Below, piece after piece: positions 8,165 to 15,425 of a DNA stretch of 26,468 nt; position 1 is the stretch's first letter, and each line of letters begins with the position of its first letter. The notes under the pieces are model-generated. The model searched no databases and had not been told where the DNA came from. It saw nothing but the letters and a program-made list of their open reading frames with translations. Source of the DNA: an uncultured Prevotella sp. (GTDB lineage: Bacteria > Bacteroidota > Bacteroidia > Bacteroidales > Bacteroidaceae); assembly GCA_900548195.1 (NCBI GenBank), contig URJQ01000025.1, forward strand, positions 1 to 26,468, in the 5' to 3' direction. The position numbers were made by a program, and so were the translations under genes.

Positions 8165-8399
8165 GAACACTTTTTCTTCTCTTTTGACTACCTTTTCCGT
8201 TTATTTTTGTTAGAAAACTTAATAATAGCAAAAAAGTTTCTTTATTTAAAGAAATAAATGTTAACTTTGCAGAAATAATGCGTTATATTTCCCCTATCCT
8301 AAAGGGTACTATGAATATGCCCCCCTTATACATGGACATAAAATAACAATTAGAAGACAACAATAAGAGAATACTACATCTTAATAAAAAACTCATCTA
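8165..8399 (+). promoter_or_regulatory. Upstream region and promoter of the inositol-phosphate synthase gene
   Basis: TAACTTTG at 8262-8269 fits the Bacteroidetes -7 consensus, with a weak TTTC at the -33 position 21 bases upstream. The leader of about 125 bases includes a C-rich stretch (8289-8326). No conserved riboswitch was recognised. Confidence 0.55.
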
Positions 8400-9707
8400 A
8401 TGAACAAAACTAATGTAAAGCCAGCAGAAGGTAAGCTCGGCATTATGGTAGTAGGTAACGGTGCCGTTGCTACTACATTCATGACTGGTGTGCTCATGGC
8501 ACGCAAAGGTCTCGCAAAGCCTGTAGGCAGCATGACTCAGTATGACAAGATTCGCGTAGGCAAAGGCGAAAACGCCAAGTATCTCCACTACAAAGAGATT
8601 GTGCCAATCGCTGACCTTAACGATATCGTATTCGGATGCTGGGATGTATATCCACAGAACTCCTTCCAGAGCGCTATGTACGCTGAAGTTCTCAAGGAAA
8701 AGGACATCCTTCCAGTAAAGGACGAACTCGAAAAGATCGTGCCTATGAAGGCTGCTTTCGATAAGAACTACGCTAAGCGCCTCGATGGTGACAACGTAAA
8801 GGACTGCAAGAACCGTTGGGAAATGATGGAGGCTCTCCGTCAGGATATCCGCGACTTCAAGGCTAAGAACGACTGCGCACGTATCGTAGTTCTCTGGGCT
8901 GCTTCTACTGAGATTTATGTTCCTGTAGATGAGCAGATACATGGCACCCTCGCTGCACTCGAAAAGGCAATGAAGGAAGACGACCGCGAGCACATCGCTC
9001 CATCTATGTGCTATGCTTATGCAGCGCTCTCTGAAGGTGCTCCTTTCATCATGGGTGCTCCTAATACCACTGTTGACATCCCTGCTATGTGGGAGCTCTC
9101 TGAGAAGACTGGCATGCCTATCTGCGGTAAGGACTTCAAGACTGGTCAGACTCTCGTCAAGTCTGGTTTCGCTCCTATCATCGGCACTCGCTGCCTCGGT
9201 CTCAGCGGATGGTTCTCTACAAACATCCTCGGCAATCGCGACGGACTCGTGCTCGACGAGCCAGCTAACTTCCGCACCAAGGAGGTTTCCAAGCTCTCTA
9301 CTCTTGAGACCATCCTCAAGCCAGAAAATCAGCCTGACCTCTATACAGACTACTACCACAAGGTACGTATCAACTATTATCCTCCTCGCAACGACAACAA
9401 GGAGGGATGGGACAACATCGATATCTTCGGATGGATGGGCTATCCTATGCAGATCAAGATCAACTTCCTCTGCCGCGACTCTATCCTCGCTGCTCCTCTC
9501 TGTCTCGACCTCTGTCTCCTCTCTGACCTCGCTGCTCGCGCAGGACGCCACGGTATCCAGCGCTTCCTCAGCTTCTTCCTCAAGTCTCCTATGCACGACT
9601 ACACCAAGGGTGAAGAGGCTGTCAACAACCTCTACCAGCAGTACACCATGCTCAAGAATGCTATCCGCGAGATGGGTGGCTACGAGGCTGACGAGGAAAT
9701 CGATTAA
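8400..9707 (+). CDS. Myo-inositol-1-phosphate synthase
   Basis: The 435-residue cytoplasmic enzyme converts glucose-6-phosphate to myo-inositol-phosphate with bound NAD. The N terminus carries the Rossmann motif VVGNGAVATT (about residues 17-26). Family hallmarks are VLWAASTE, GKDFKTGQT (about 242-250; canonical form GxDxKSGQT), NILGNRDG (about 275-282) and FRTKEVSK. The length is normal for the shorter bacterial form. The leader contains a Bacteroidetes -7 box. In inositol-lipid-making Bacteroidetes this enzyme feeds the CDP-alcohol transferase; here that gene is about 6 kb away on the other strand beyond the pectinesterase. The first step of the pathway is thus transcribed separately from the lipid steps. 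The identification is firm; the link to lipids rests on neighbours. Confidence 0.95.
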   Translation: MNKTNVKPAEGKLGIMVVGNGAVATTFMTGVLMARKGLAKPVGSMTQYDKIRVGKGENAKYLHYKEIVPIADLNDIVFGCWDVYPQNSFQSAMYAEVLKEKDILPVKDELEKIVPMKAAFDKNYAKRLDGDNVKDCKNRWEMMEALRQDIRDFKAKNDCARIVVLWAASTEIYVPVDEQIHGTLAALEKAMKEDDREHIAPSMCYAYAALSEGAPFIMGAPNTTVDIPAMWELSEKTGMPICGKDFKTGQTLVKSGFAPIIGTRCLGLSGWFSTNILGNRDGLVLDEPANFRTKEVSKLSTLETILKPENQPDLYTDYYHKVRINYYPPRNDNKEGWDNIDIFGWMGYPMQIKINFLCRDSILAAPLCLDLCLLSDLAARAGRHGIQRFLSFFLKSPMHDYTKGEEAVNNLYQQYTMLKNAIREMGGYEADEEID

Positions 9708-9812
9708 AAATCGACTTTTAAGTAGGTGGGCAAAATGATATACCTTGTATCATCTACAGATAAACGGTGGGATTAGACTACAACCACCTTAAAATAATAT
9801 TTCAAACAAGCC
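9708..9812. other. Spacer after the inositol-phosphate synthase gene with small hairpins
   Basis: A weak ATGATA-TATCAT hairpin occurs around 9735-9753, and TTAAAA/TTTTAA just after the stop. Neither has a convincing T-run, so termination of the synthase transcript may depend on the larger palindrome that follows. No promoter of the TAnnTTTG type is evident for the next gene. Confidence 0.35.
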
Positions 9813-9935
9813 AAGCCCCCCTCAAATTCCCATTGAGGAAGCTTTTACAAGTTACACAAACTAATGACCTAATGTTTCACTTACATAATGTGTAACCCAA
9901 GCAAAAGCTCCCCCAATGGGGAGTGAGGGGGGCTT
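9813..9935. repeat. 123-bp nearly palindromic intergenic element
   Basis: The outer arms at 9813-9846 and 9903-9935 begin and end with AAGCCCCCCTCA and TGAGGGGGGCTT and pair with a few mismatches. The inner arms GTTACACA (9851-9858) and TGTGTAAC (9889-9896) are perfect. The whole unit could fold into one long hairpin around a loop of about 30 nt. The right edge is 16 bp before the ATG of the DUF5686 gene. It may be a MITE relic or a regulatory hairpin; no target duplication is obvious. Confidence 0.7.
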
Positions 9936-9951
9936 TCCATATTAAATTATT

Positions 9952-12534
9952 ATGGTAAAGAAATTGTATTTCATACTGATAACATTACTCTTCCTGGTGC
10001 TTCCTGCAAACGCACAGATAAGAGGTCATATCCTTGATGCTGAGACAAAGGATAGCATTCCGCTCGTCTCCGTAATCTATAAAGGACATGGCATCTCTGC
10101 TATCTCCGACATCAACGGCCACTATAAGATTGCCCGACGCAACGGTTGGGTACTCACTTTCAGTGCCGTAGGCTACGTGTCACAGTCTGTGAAGATCACT
10201 GAAAGCACATCCGACCATGTCAATATCCGCCTCAAGCCTGACAATAAAAGGCTCGACGAGGTGGTCATCAAGACCAAAAAGCATAAATACAGCCGTAAGA
10301 ACAATCCTGCCGTGGAACTGATGAAAAAGGTGATAGAGCATAAAAAGCAGACCGACCTCAGCAACCGCGACTTCTATCAATACAACAAGTACCAGAAGAT
10401 AATGCTGGCACTCAATGACGTCAACACCGACACCCTGCGCTCAAAGCGCTTCCAGAAGCATCCTTGGCTCAAGGACCAGCTGGAGAGATGTGATTATACA
10501 GGCAAGATAATCCTCCCTATCTCCGTCGATGAGACCGTCTCACAGAAAATTTATCGTAAGCATCCGCACTCTGAAAAGACCATTATCAAGGGTCAAAACT
10601 CCACCGGTATCAATGATCTCTTCCAGACTGGCGACATCATGACGACCGTGCTGAAGGACGTCTTCACCGATGTGAATATCTATGACGACCAAATCAGAAT
10701 GCTACAGTATCCTTTCACTTCGCCAATAGGTAAGGATGCCATCGCTTTCTATAGATTTTATATCGAAGATACCACCTATGTGGATAAGGACAAGTGCATA
10801 CACCTCAATTTCTTGCCTAACAATCAGCAAGACTTTGGCTTCCGTGGCGACATCTATATCATGGCTGACTCCAGCTATCAGGTGAAGCGTTGCGAACTGA
10901 CTATTCCTAAGAAGAGCGACGTCAACTTCGTGGAGAACCTCAAGGTGCTGCAGGAATTTACGCAGTTGCCTGACTCTTCATGGTCTCTCAGCGTAGATGA
11001 TATGGTTGCCGAACTCAGATTCAACAAATGGCTCTCGCGTGCCGCCGTGATAAGAACCACGCGATTGACCGACTATGCCTTCGACGACCTGCCGAAACAA
11101 CTCTTCAAAGGCAAGGCAAAAGAGGTGAAAGAGGCTGACGCACAGATGCGTGGCGATGACTTCTGGAATAAATATCGCCAGGTGGAACTGACCAAAGGCG
11201 AGAAAGGAATGGGCACTTTCCTCTCTCATATCGAGAACCTCAAAGGATTCAAATACATCATATTCGGTGCGAAAGCTTTCATCGAGAACTTCGTAGAGAC
11301 AAGCGCGAAAGACTCAAAGGTGGATATTGGCCCTATCAACACGATGCTGACATCCAACTTTATCGACGGTTTCCGCACACGTATCTCTGCACAGTCCACA
11401 GCAAACCTCAACAAGCACTGGTTCTTCTCCGGATATGCAGCACGCGCTTGGGGCAGTGAGAAGAATTATTACAGCGGTTCAATCATCTATTCTTTCAACA
11501 AGAAGGAATACCTGCCACGAGAGTTCCCACGCCGCACCATCGCTTTCACGTCCTCATACGACGTCACTTCGCCAAGCGATAAGTTCATTCATACGGATAA
11601 GGACAATGTTTTCACTGCCTGGAAATGGGCTACCGTAGATAAGATGATGTTCCAAAACCGACAGGAACTGAAGTTTGAACGCGAGGAAGAATGGGGCTTC
11701 AAGACCACTATCAGCTTCAAGACAGAGGAGAATGAGGCTTGCGGAGCCATGCACTACACCACCCTCGCCCAGCAGGCTGTCAACCCTTATAACCCTCATG
11801 ACTATCCTCACATATGGGATGGACGTGGCAAATACCGCACCACGGAGCTTAGTCTCGGTGTGCGCATCGCTCCAGGTGAGACATTCATCAATACCAAGCA
11901 ACGCCGCCTTACCATCAATCTCGACGCTCCAGTCTTCAGTATCAATCATGTCTTCGGACTGAAAGACGTCCTCGGAGGCGACTATCGCTTCAATTACACC
12001 ACGCTCGACATCTACAAACGCTTCTGGATGAAGAGCTGGGGAAAGATAGACTGCTACATCAAGAGCGGAATACAATGGAATCAGGTGCCTTATCCTCTGC
12101 TCATAATGCCAGCGGCAAACCTCTCATATATCATCGAGGACGAGACTTTCAACCTCATCAATAATATGGAATTCCTCAACGACCGCTTCGTTTCGCTCGA
12201 CCTGAGTTGGGACCTTAACGGCAAGATATTCAATAGAATTCCTCTGCTCAAAAAACTAAAGTGGCGTGAGTATATCGGCATAAAGGCGCTTTGGGGCACC
12301 CTGACCGACAAGAATAATCCATACCTCAAAGAGAATGCAGGAAGCGATATGCTCATGGTATTCCCGGAAGGCTGTTACCTCATGGATAAAAACAAGCCTT
12401 ACATCGAGCTCGTTGCCGGCATACATAATATCTTCAAGATTCTCCACGTGGAGTATGTACGCCGTATGAACTATCTCGAACTGCCTACCAGCAACAAGCA
12501 AGGCATTCGATTTACCTTCCGAATGACGTTCTAA
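9952..12534 (+). CDS. DUF5686 family outer-membrane protein with N-terminal carboxypeptidase-regulatory-like domain
   Basis: The product has 860 residues. A signal peptide ends near Ala21 (PANA|QI). Residues about 22-98 form a CarboxypepD_reg-like beta-sandwich (IRGHILDAETKDSIPLVSV), as found at the N terminus of TonB-dependent receptors, followed by an LDEVVI stretch. The DUF5686 hallmark YSRKNNPAVELMKKVIEHK begins near residue 114. The rest is rich in alternating aromatic residues and ends in RMTF, consistent with an outer-membrane beta-barrel. The family is common in Bacteroidetes and its function is not established; there is no plug domain, so it is not a SusC receptor. It may be read from the inositol-phosphate synthase promoter across the palindrome, as no promoter of its own is clear. 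Confidence 0.88.
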   Translation: MVKKLYFILITLLFLVLPANAQIRGHILDAETKDSIPLVSVIYKGHGISAISDINGHYKIARRNGWVLTFSAVGYVSQSVKITESTSDHVNIRLKPDNKRLDEVVIKTKKHKYSRKNNPAVELMKKVIEHKKQTDLSNRDFYQYNKYQKIMLALNDVNTDTLRSKRFQKHPWLKDQLERCDYTGKIILPISVDETVSQKIYRKHPHSEKTIIKGQNSTGINDLFQTGDIMTTVLKDVFTDVNIYDDQIRMLQYPFTSPIGKDAIAFYRFYIEDTTYVDKDKCIHLNFLPNNQQDFGFRGDIYIMADSSYQVKRCELTIPKKSDVNFVENLKVLQEFTQLPDSSWSLSVDDMVAELRFNKWLSRAAVIRTTRLTDYAFDDLPKQLFKGKAKEVKEADAQMRGDDFWNKYRQVELTKGEKGMGTFLSHIENLKGFKYIIFGAKAFIENFVETSAKDSKVDIGPINTMLTSNFIDGFRTRISAQSTANLNKHWFFSGYAARAWGSEKNYYSGSIIYSFNKKEYLPREFPRRTIAFTSSYDVTSPSDKFIHTDKDNVFTAWKWATVDKMMFQNRQELKFEREEEWGFKTTISFKTEENEACGAMHYTTLAQQAVNPYNPHDYPHIWDGRGKYRTTELSLGVRIAPGETFINTKQRRLTINLDAPVFSINHVFGLKDVLGGDYRFNYTTLDIYKRFWMKSWGKIDCYIKSGIQWNQVPYPLLIMPAANLSYIIEDETFNLINNMEFLNDRFVSLDLSWDLNGKIFNRIPLLKKLKWREYIGIKALWGTLTDKNNPYLKENAGSDMLMVFPEGCYLMDKNKPYIELVAGIHNIFKILHVEYVRRMNYLELPTSNKQGIRFTFRMTF

Positions 12535-12600
12535 TAGGAATGTTGTTTGGTTGTTTGGTTGCTTGGTTGTTTGTCTTGTTTATACATTCACTAATAATAG

Positions 12601-12856
12601 CAACAAGATTTGTCTGGAAGACAATACCGAGCAACGCGAGAGTAACCTGGGACGAAGTCTCGGGATTAAGAATGAAAAGAAAACAGCTGTCTGGAAGACA
12701 GTACCAAAATGAAGTAGATGTAAACTCGAGCTCATGATTCTATAGACAAGGTACTGTCTTCCAGACAGCCGTCCTCCTCATCTTTATAAATCCCGAGACT
12801 TCGTCCCGGGTTACTCTCGCTTCGCTTCGGTATTGTCTTCCAGACAAATCTTGCTG
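12601..12856. repeat. 256-bp long inverted repeat (arms about 105 bp)
   Basis: The left arm (12601-12705) and right arm (12750-12856) are imperfect reverse complements around a 44-nt loop. Each arm holds two copies of the 13-bp motif TGTCTGGAAGACA (12611, 12688) or its complement (12755, 12834), itself a 5-bp hairpin. A conserved ACGAAGTCTCGGG block lies between them. Open frames through it mirror one another and are not genes. It lies between the convergent DUF5686 and DUF2023 genes. Confidence 0.8.
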
Positions 12857-12860
12857 GCTT

Positions 12861-12933
12861 CTTATAATAAAAATATCAATAGATAAAAAAATATTTTTTC
12901 TTTATTTTTATCTATTGATATTTTTATTATAAG
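12861..12933. terminator. Perfect 29-bp AT-rich hairpin, probable bidirectional terminator
   Basis: The arms at 12861-12889 and 12905-12933 are exactly complementary (core AAATATCAATAGATAAAAA) with a 15-nt AT-rich loop. It sits between convergent genes, about 50 bp past the DUF2023 stop. The stem is unusually long and has almost no GC, so it may also be part of the neighbouring repeat element. Confidence 0.55.
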
Positions 12934-12984
12934 CGACCAGCAATACAAAATAATATTGATTACCTACATACGTTAGAAATTATC

Positions 12985-13335
12985 TTAACATACCTTCTTC
13001 TTACGCTCGCAGTAGCGCTCACATTGAGCACAGAGATCATACCCCAGCATAGCACCAAGTATAAAATCCTCTTCTGGTGAAAGCTGGCATAATGGTTTGG
13101 TGACAATCATACGGATAGCATCCAGACATTCCTTTTTTCCGAAGAAGAGATTCAAGCGTTCGTTGCCCACAGGTTGAATAATATAGTCAATGTTCTGATG
13201 CTCCAATCTCGTTATGGCAAAAGACTGATACTTCTTATTAAAGGTATAGAGCACCAATCGGCGCACGCCCTTCTTATATTCATATATATGATTCATCAGG
13301 ACCTTCAGATCTATTGGTGTTGCGGTTTTCTGCAT
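12985..13335 (-). CDS. DUF2023 family protein
   Basis: This small cytoplasmic protein of about 116 residues matches the Bacteroidetes DUF2023 family (LMNHIYEYKKGVRRLVLYT, then PEEDFILGAMLGYD, then a cysteine-rich tail). The tail LCAQCERYCERKKKVC could bind a metal or cluster. I chose the ATG at 13335 because the conserved region starts just after it; a TTG at 13353 would add six residues. The gene follows flavodoxin on the same strand with a 77-bp gap, a pairing common in this group, so it probably acts with flavodoxin. The function is unknown. Confidence 0.82.
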   Translation of the reverse strand: MQKTATPIDLKVLMNHIYEYKKGVRRLVLYTFNKKYQSFAITRLEHQNIDYIIQPVGNERLNLFFGKKECLDAIRMIVTKPLCQLSPEEDFILGAMLGYDLCAQCERYCERKKKVC

Positions 13336-13364
13336 ACTATCCAGATTTTTCAAGTTTTTTTGTT

Positions 13365-13399
13365 AAGCAGGTAATCAATGATAATTTGATTACCTACTT
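13365..13399. promoter_or_regulatory. Hairpin between flavodoxin and DUF2023 genes
   Basis: Arms AAGCAGGTAATCA (13365-13377) and TGATTACCTACTT (13387-13399) pair with one mismatch. Another copy of TGATTACCTAC occurs at 12957-12967, beyond the other end of DUF2023, so the small gene is flanked by the same motif. It may be an attenuator or an RNA-processing site within the operon. Confidence 0.4.
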
Positions 13400-13412
13400 T
13401 ATTCCATAAACA

Positions 13413-13907
13413 TTATAGCGATGGCTGGATAGCCGCAATCCAAGCATTGATGCGTGCTTCCGTCTTATCATCCTCGTTCACTTCATCGAGTACCAGCCCC
13501 AGGAACTTGTCTCCATCCAGGGCTTCGCTGTCATCATACGTATATCCTTCTGTTGAAACGCCAGGCAATACTGTAGCACCAGCCTCAACAGCAGCATCAT
13601 ATAGTTCCTTCATACCACCACAGAATGTATCAGGATAAGACTCACAATCACCACAACCGAAGAGGGCTACTGTCTTGCCTGCCAAGCCGGCACTCTTCAA
13701 TGTCTTCATGCCATCATACCAATCATCCTGTATCTCACCAGCGCCCCATGTGGAAGTGCCGAGCAGGAGGTTGTCATGACTTGTGATAGTATTGGCATCG
13801 ATGTTAGTTACATCTACTGCTTTCACGCCCAACTTAGAAGCGATGGTTTCGGCAATCGACTGGCATGTGCCAGTGGAAGAGCCATAAATTACGATTGTTG
13901 ATTTCAT
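13413..13907 (-). CDS. Flavodoxin, long-chain type
   Basis: This 164-residue soluble FMN electron carrier has the phosphate-binding loop GSSTGTC at residues 9-15. W54 (STWGAG) and Y91 (GCGDCESYPDTF) are the expected aromatic residues on either side of the FMN ring. The protein is acidic, as usual for the family. It is first in a two-gene unit with DUF2023. Flavodoxins replace ferredoxin under iron limitation in many bacteria. The nuo operon upstream on the same strand lacks the NADH module, so this carrier is a candidate electron donor, but nothing in the sequence shows that directly. Confidence 0.95.
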   Translation of the reverse strand: MKSTIVIYGSSTGTCQSIAETIASKLGVKAVDVTNIDANTITSHDNLLLGTSTWGAGEIQDDWYDGMKTLKSAGLAGKTVALFGCGDCESYPDTFCGGMKELYDAAVEAGATVLPGVSTEGYTYDDSEALDGDKFLGLVLDEVNEDDKTEARINAWIAAIQPSL

Positions 13908-13952
13908 TTGTTCTTGTTTTTTTTAAAAAAGTTACGTTGTGATTTCTGGGTG

Positions 13953-13983
13953 CAAAGGTAAGTTCTTTTCCCATAATCTGCAA
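13953..13983 (-). promoter_or_regulatory. Promoter of the flavodoxin-DUF2023 unit
   Basis: On the minus strand, TACCTTTG (13960-13953) fits the -7 consensus and TTG (13983-13981) lies 20 bases upstream. The leader would be about 40 bases. No clear Fur-type palindrome was seen. Confidence 0.6.
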
Positions 13984-14064
13984 TACCTAAAAATGACGGT
14001 TTCAATGAAATACCTACTTATGGGGATGTCCCCCCTACCTCTACAGCTGCTGCATTGTGGTAAA
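13984..14064. other. Start of a gene-free gap (13908-15425)
   Basis: The 1.5-kb gap between flavodoxin and the nuo operon contains no credible protein gene or tRNA. Besides the flavodoxin promoter it is made up largely of repeats, listed separately. Open frames at about 14330-14533, 14626-14916 and 14740-15021 lie inside palindromes and lack protein-like composition. Confidence 0.6.
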
Positions 14065-14174
14065 TCCTAATAACATAGCTTTTACATCCTAATAGCATAG
14101 CTTTTACATCCCAATAGCATAGCTTTTACCTCCTAATAACATAGCTTTTACATCCTAATAACATAGCTTTTATA
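14065..14174. repeat. Five tandem copies of a 22-bp repeat
   Basis: The copies start at 14065, 14087, 14109, 14131 and 14153 with no spacer. They share the core CATAGCTTTTA, with variation at a few positions (AATAACATAG or AATAGCATAG). The period is exactly 22 bp, close to two helical turns. There are no spacers as in CRISPR. A role as a protein-binding array or a plain minisatellite cannot be told from sequence. Confidence 0.9.
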
Positions 14175-14343
14175 ACACTCCACCCCACCCCCTCCGAATG
14201 GAAGCCATCTCTTATTTGCCCTGAAGGAATAATGGTTAGGAACTGCATAGAGAAGTGTATTGGAGCAGAAAATGACCACTATTTAACATCTCTTCACAAC
14301 TTTTCGGCTATAATTCTCAAAAAATAAATTTATGCGAAAGAAG

Positions 14344-14523
14344 TTCCACCCTTCCACCTCAATGGTGTTATACAGTTAATAATCAGCACGTTAGATAAGG
14401 TGGAATTACGGGTGGAACATGGGCGGAACTTCTCGTAATTCCACCTATATTCCACCCATAATTCCACCATATGTAAACCGCTGATAATCAAAGCAATAAC
14501 AGTCTCAAGGTGGAAGGGTGGAA
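14344..14523. repeat. 180-bp nested palindrome built from GGTGGAA motifs
   Basis: The outer 15-bp arms (14344-14358 and 14509-14523) are perfect complements. The inner 19-bp arms (14399-14417 and 14450-14468) have one mismatch. Nine copies of GGTGGAA or its complement TTCCACC occur. The region between arms also pairs partly (AATAATCAGC near 14379, GCTGATAATC near 14481). No gene is present. It resembles a folded repetitive extragenic element. Confidence 0.8.
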
Positions 14524-14648
14524 TATCAAACAAGAAAAAATATTTTTCTGAAAAAAGGGCGGAAAAGTATTAACAAGCGTTAAAAACATCTATTTTTATA
14601 ATGTTTCCAGGCAAATCTTATAGGCTTGACGTTTGGTAGGATGCTCCA

Positions 14649-15023
14649 AATTATGAATTATATATTGCTCCCTCGCCTTTGGCTCGCTCGCCACGTTCAA
14701 AATCAATCACGGATAACGCCGATGCGACGGATCTGTTCTTCACTGATTTTTGTTTTTATGTGGATTGATATGCGCCTTTACGGCGCTTTGATTTTTACGG
14801 ATTTCCATTACTCTATGGACTATCTGCGGATTATCTCTTGCTGGGGTATATCCAGCGCCGTACAGGCGCAAGAAAAAATCCGGAAAAAAACAAGACCAAG
14901 TATATCTAAGAATTAGAAAATCCGTGAAAAAGATAAAATCCGTCGCATCGGTGTTATCTGTGAGCCATTTTGAGCGCATGCGCACTGAGCCGCAAGGCGA
15001 AGGAGCAATGTAATAATTCATAA
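14649..15023. repeat. 375-bp giant imperfect palindrome
   Basis: Outer arms run inward from AATTATGAATTAT (14649) and TAATAATTCATAA (ending 15023). They include GATGCGACGGAT (14721-14732) paired with ATCCGTCGCATC (14938-14949). Inner arms include GCGCCTTTACGGCGC (14772-14786) and GCGCCGTACAGGCGC (14855-14869), each also a hairpin on its own. Almost the full length has a partner, so the unit behaves as one long inverted repeat. Its coding-looking frames mirror each other. Confidence 0.75.
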
Positions 15024-15095
15024 AGAAAAAATATATTTGTTTATTTTTATTTTATTGATATTTTATCACTGATTAGCAGTCTATTGGATATTTGT

Positions 15096-15337
15096 GAAAT
15101 TTGATAGGGTGTCCAGTTCTGTGTTCCTGTTTTTAGTATCAAAAACAATGTAATAATCATCTAAATCATTGATAATCATTTGCTAAGTAAACTATAATCT
15201 TGTGCAAATTTACATCAGACCTTTTGATAGCTAAATTTGTCACATATATCATACTTAATTAGCTGTTTTTTAATGTTTTAAGTTATTAAAACGTTGTCAA
15301 AAATGAGAACATAGAACTGGACACCCTAGAAATTTGA
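15096..15337. mobile_element. MITE: 224-bp non-autonomous element with 16-bp perfect inverted ends and 9-bp target duplication
   Basis: The element is 15105-15328. The left end TAGGGTGTCCAGTTCT (15105-15120) is the exact reverse complement of the right end (15313-15328), and similarity continues inward for about eight bases with one mismatch. GAAATTTGA flanks both sides (15096-15104 and 15329-15337), a perfect 9-bp target duplication. The inside is AT-rich and has no transposase. A similar end occurs at 59-74, so a related element is or was present there. Confidence 0.9.
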
Positions 15338-15360
15338 GTAAATTATGGATTATGAATTAT

Positions 15361-15405
15361 AAAAAAGGTGTATCGAAGGCACGAGACCTTTGATACACCT
15401 TTTTT
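15361..15405. terminator. Bidirectional intrinsic terminator of the nuo operon
   Basis: AAAAAAGGTGTATCGAAGG (15361-15379) pairs with CCTTTGATACACCTTTTTT (15387-15405) with one G-U-type mismatch and a 7-nt loop. The A-run and T-run make it active in both directions. It is 20 bp past the nuoN stop. Confidence 0.9.
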
Positions 15406-15425
15406 ATATAGTGATTACTTGTTCT

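Noticed and set aside
8397..9596. 399-codon open frame on the minus strand opposite inositol-phosphate synthase
   Set aside because: The plus-strand product has all family motifs; the antisense translation is acidic, Val/Glu-rich low-complexity sequence that follows from codon use of the real gene.
12540..12737. 65-codon frame after the DUF5686 gene
   Set aside because: It runs from a TTGTTTGG simple repeat into the left arm of a long inverted repeat.
13336..13353. TTG start for DUF2023
   Set aside because: The ATG at 13335 is closer to the start of the conserved region; TTG starts are less common and no better ribosome binding site supports it.
14065..14174. CRISPR-like array
   Set aside because: The repeats are directly adjacent, with no spacers, and no cas genes are nearby.
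14626..15021. Small protein genes on both strands
   Set aside because: They lie fully within the giant palindrome, mirror each other and lack family features.
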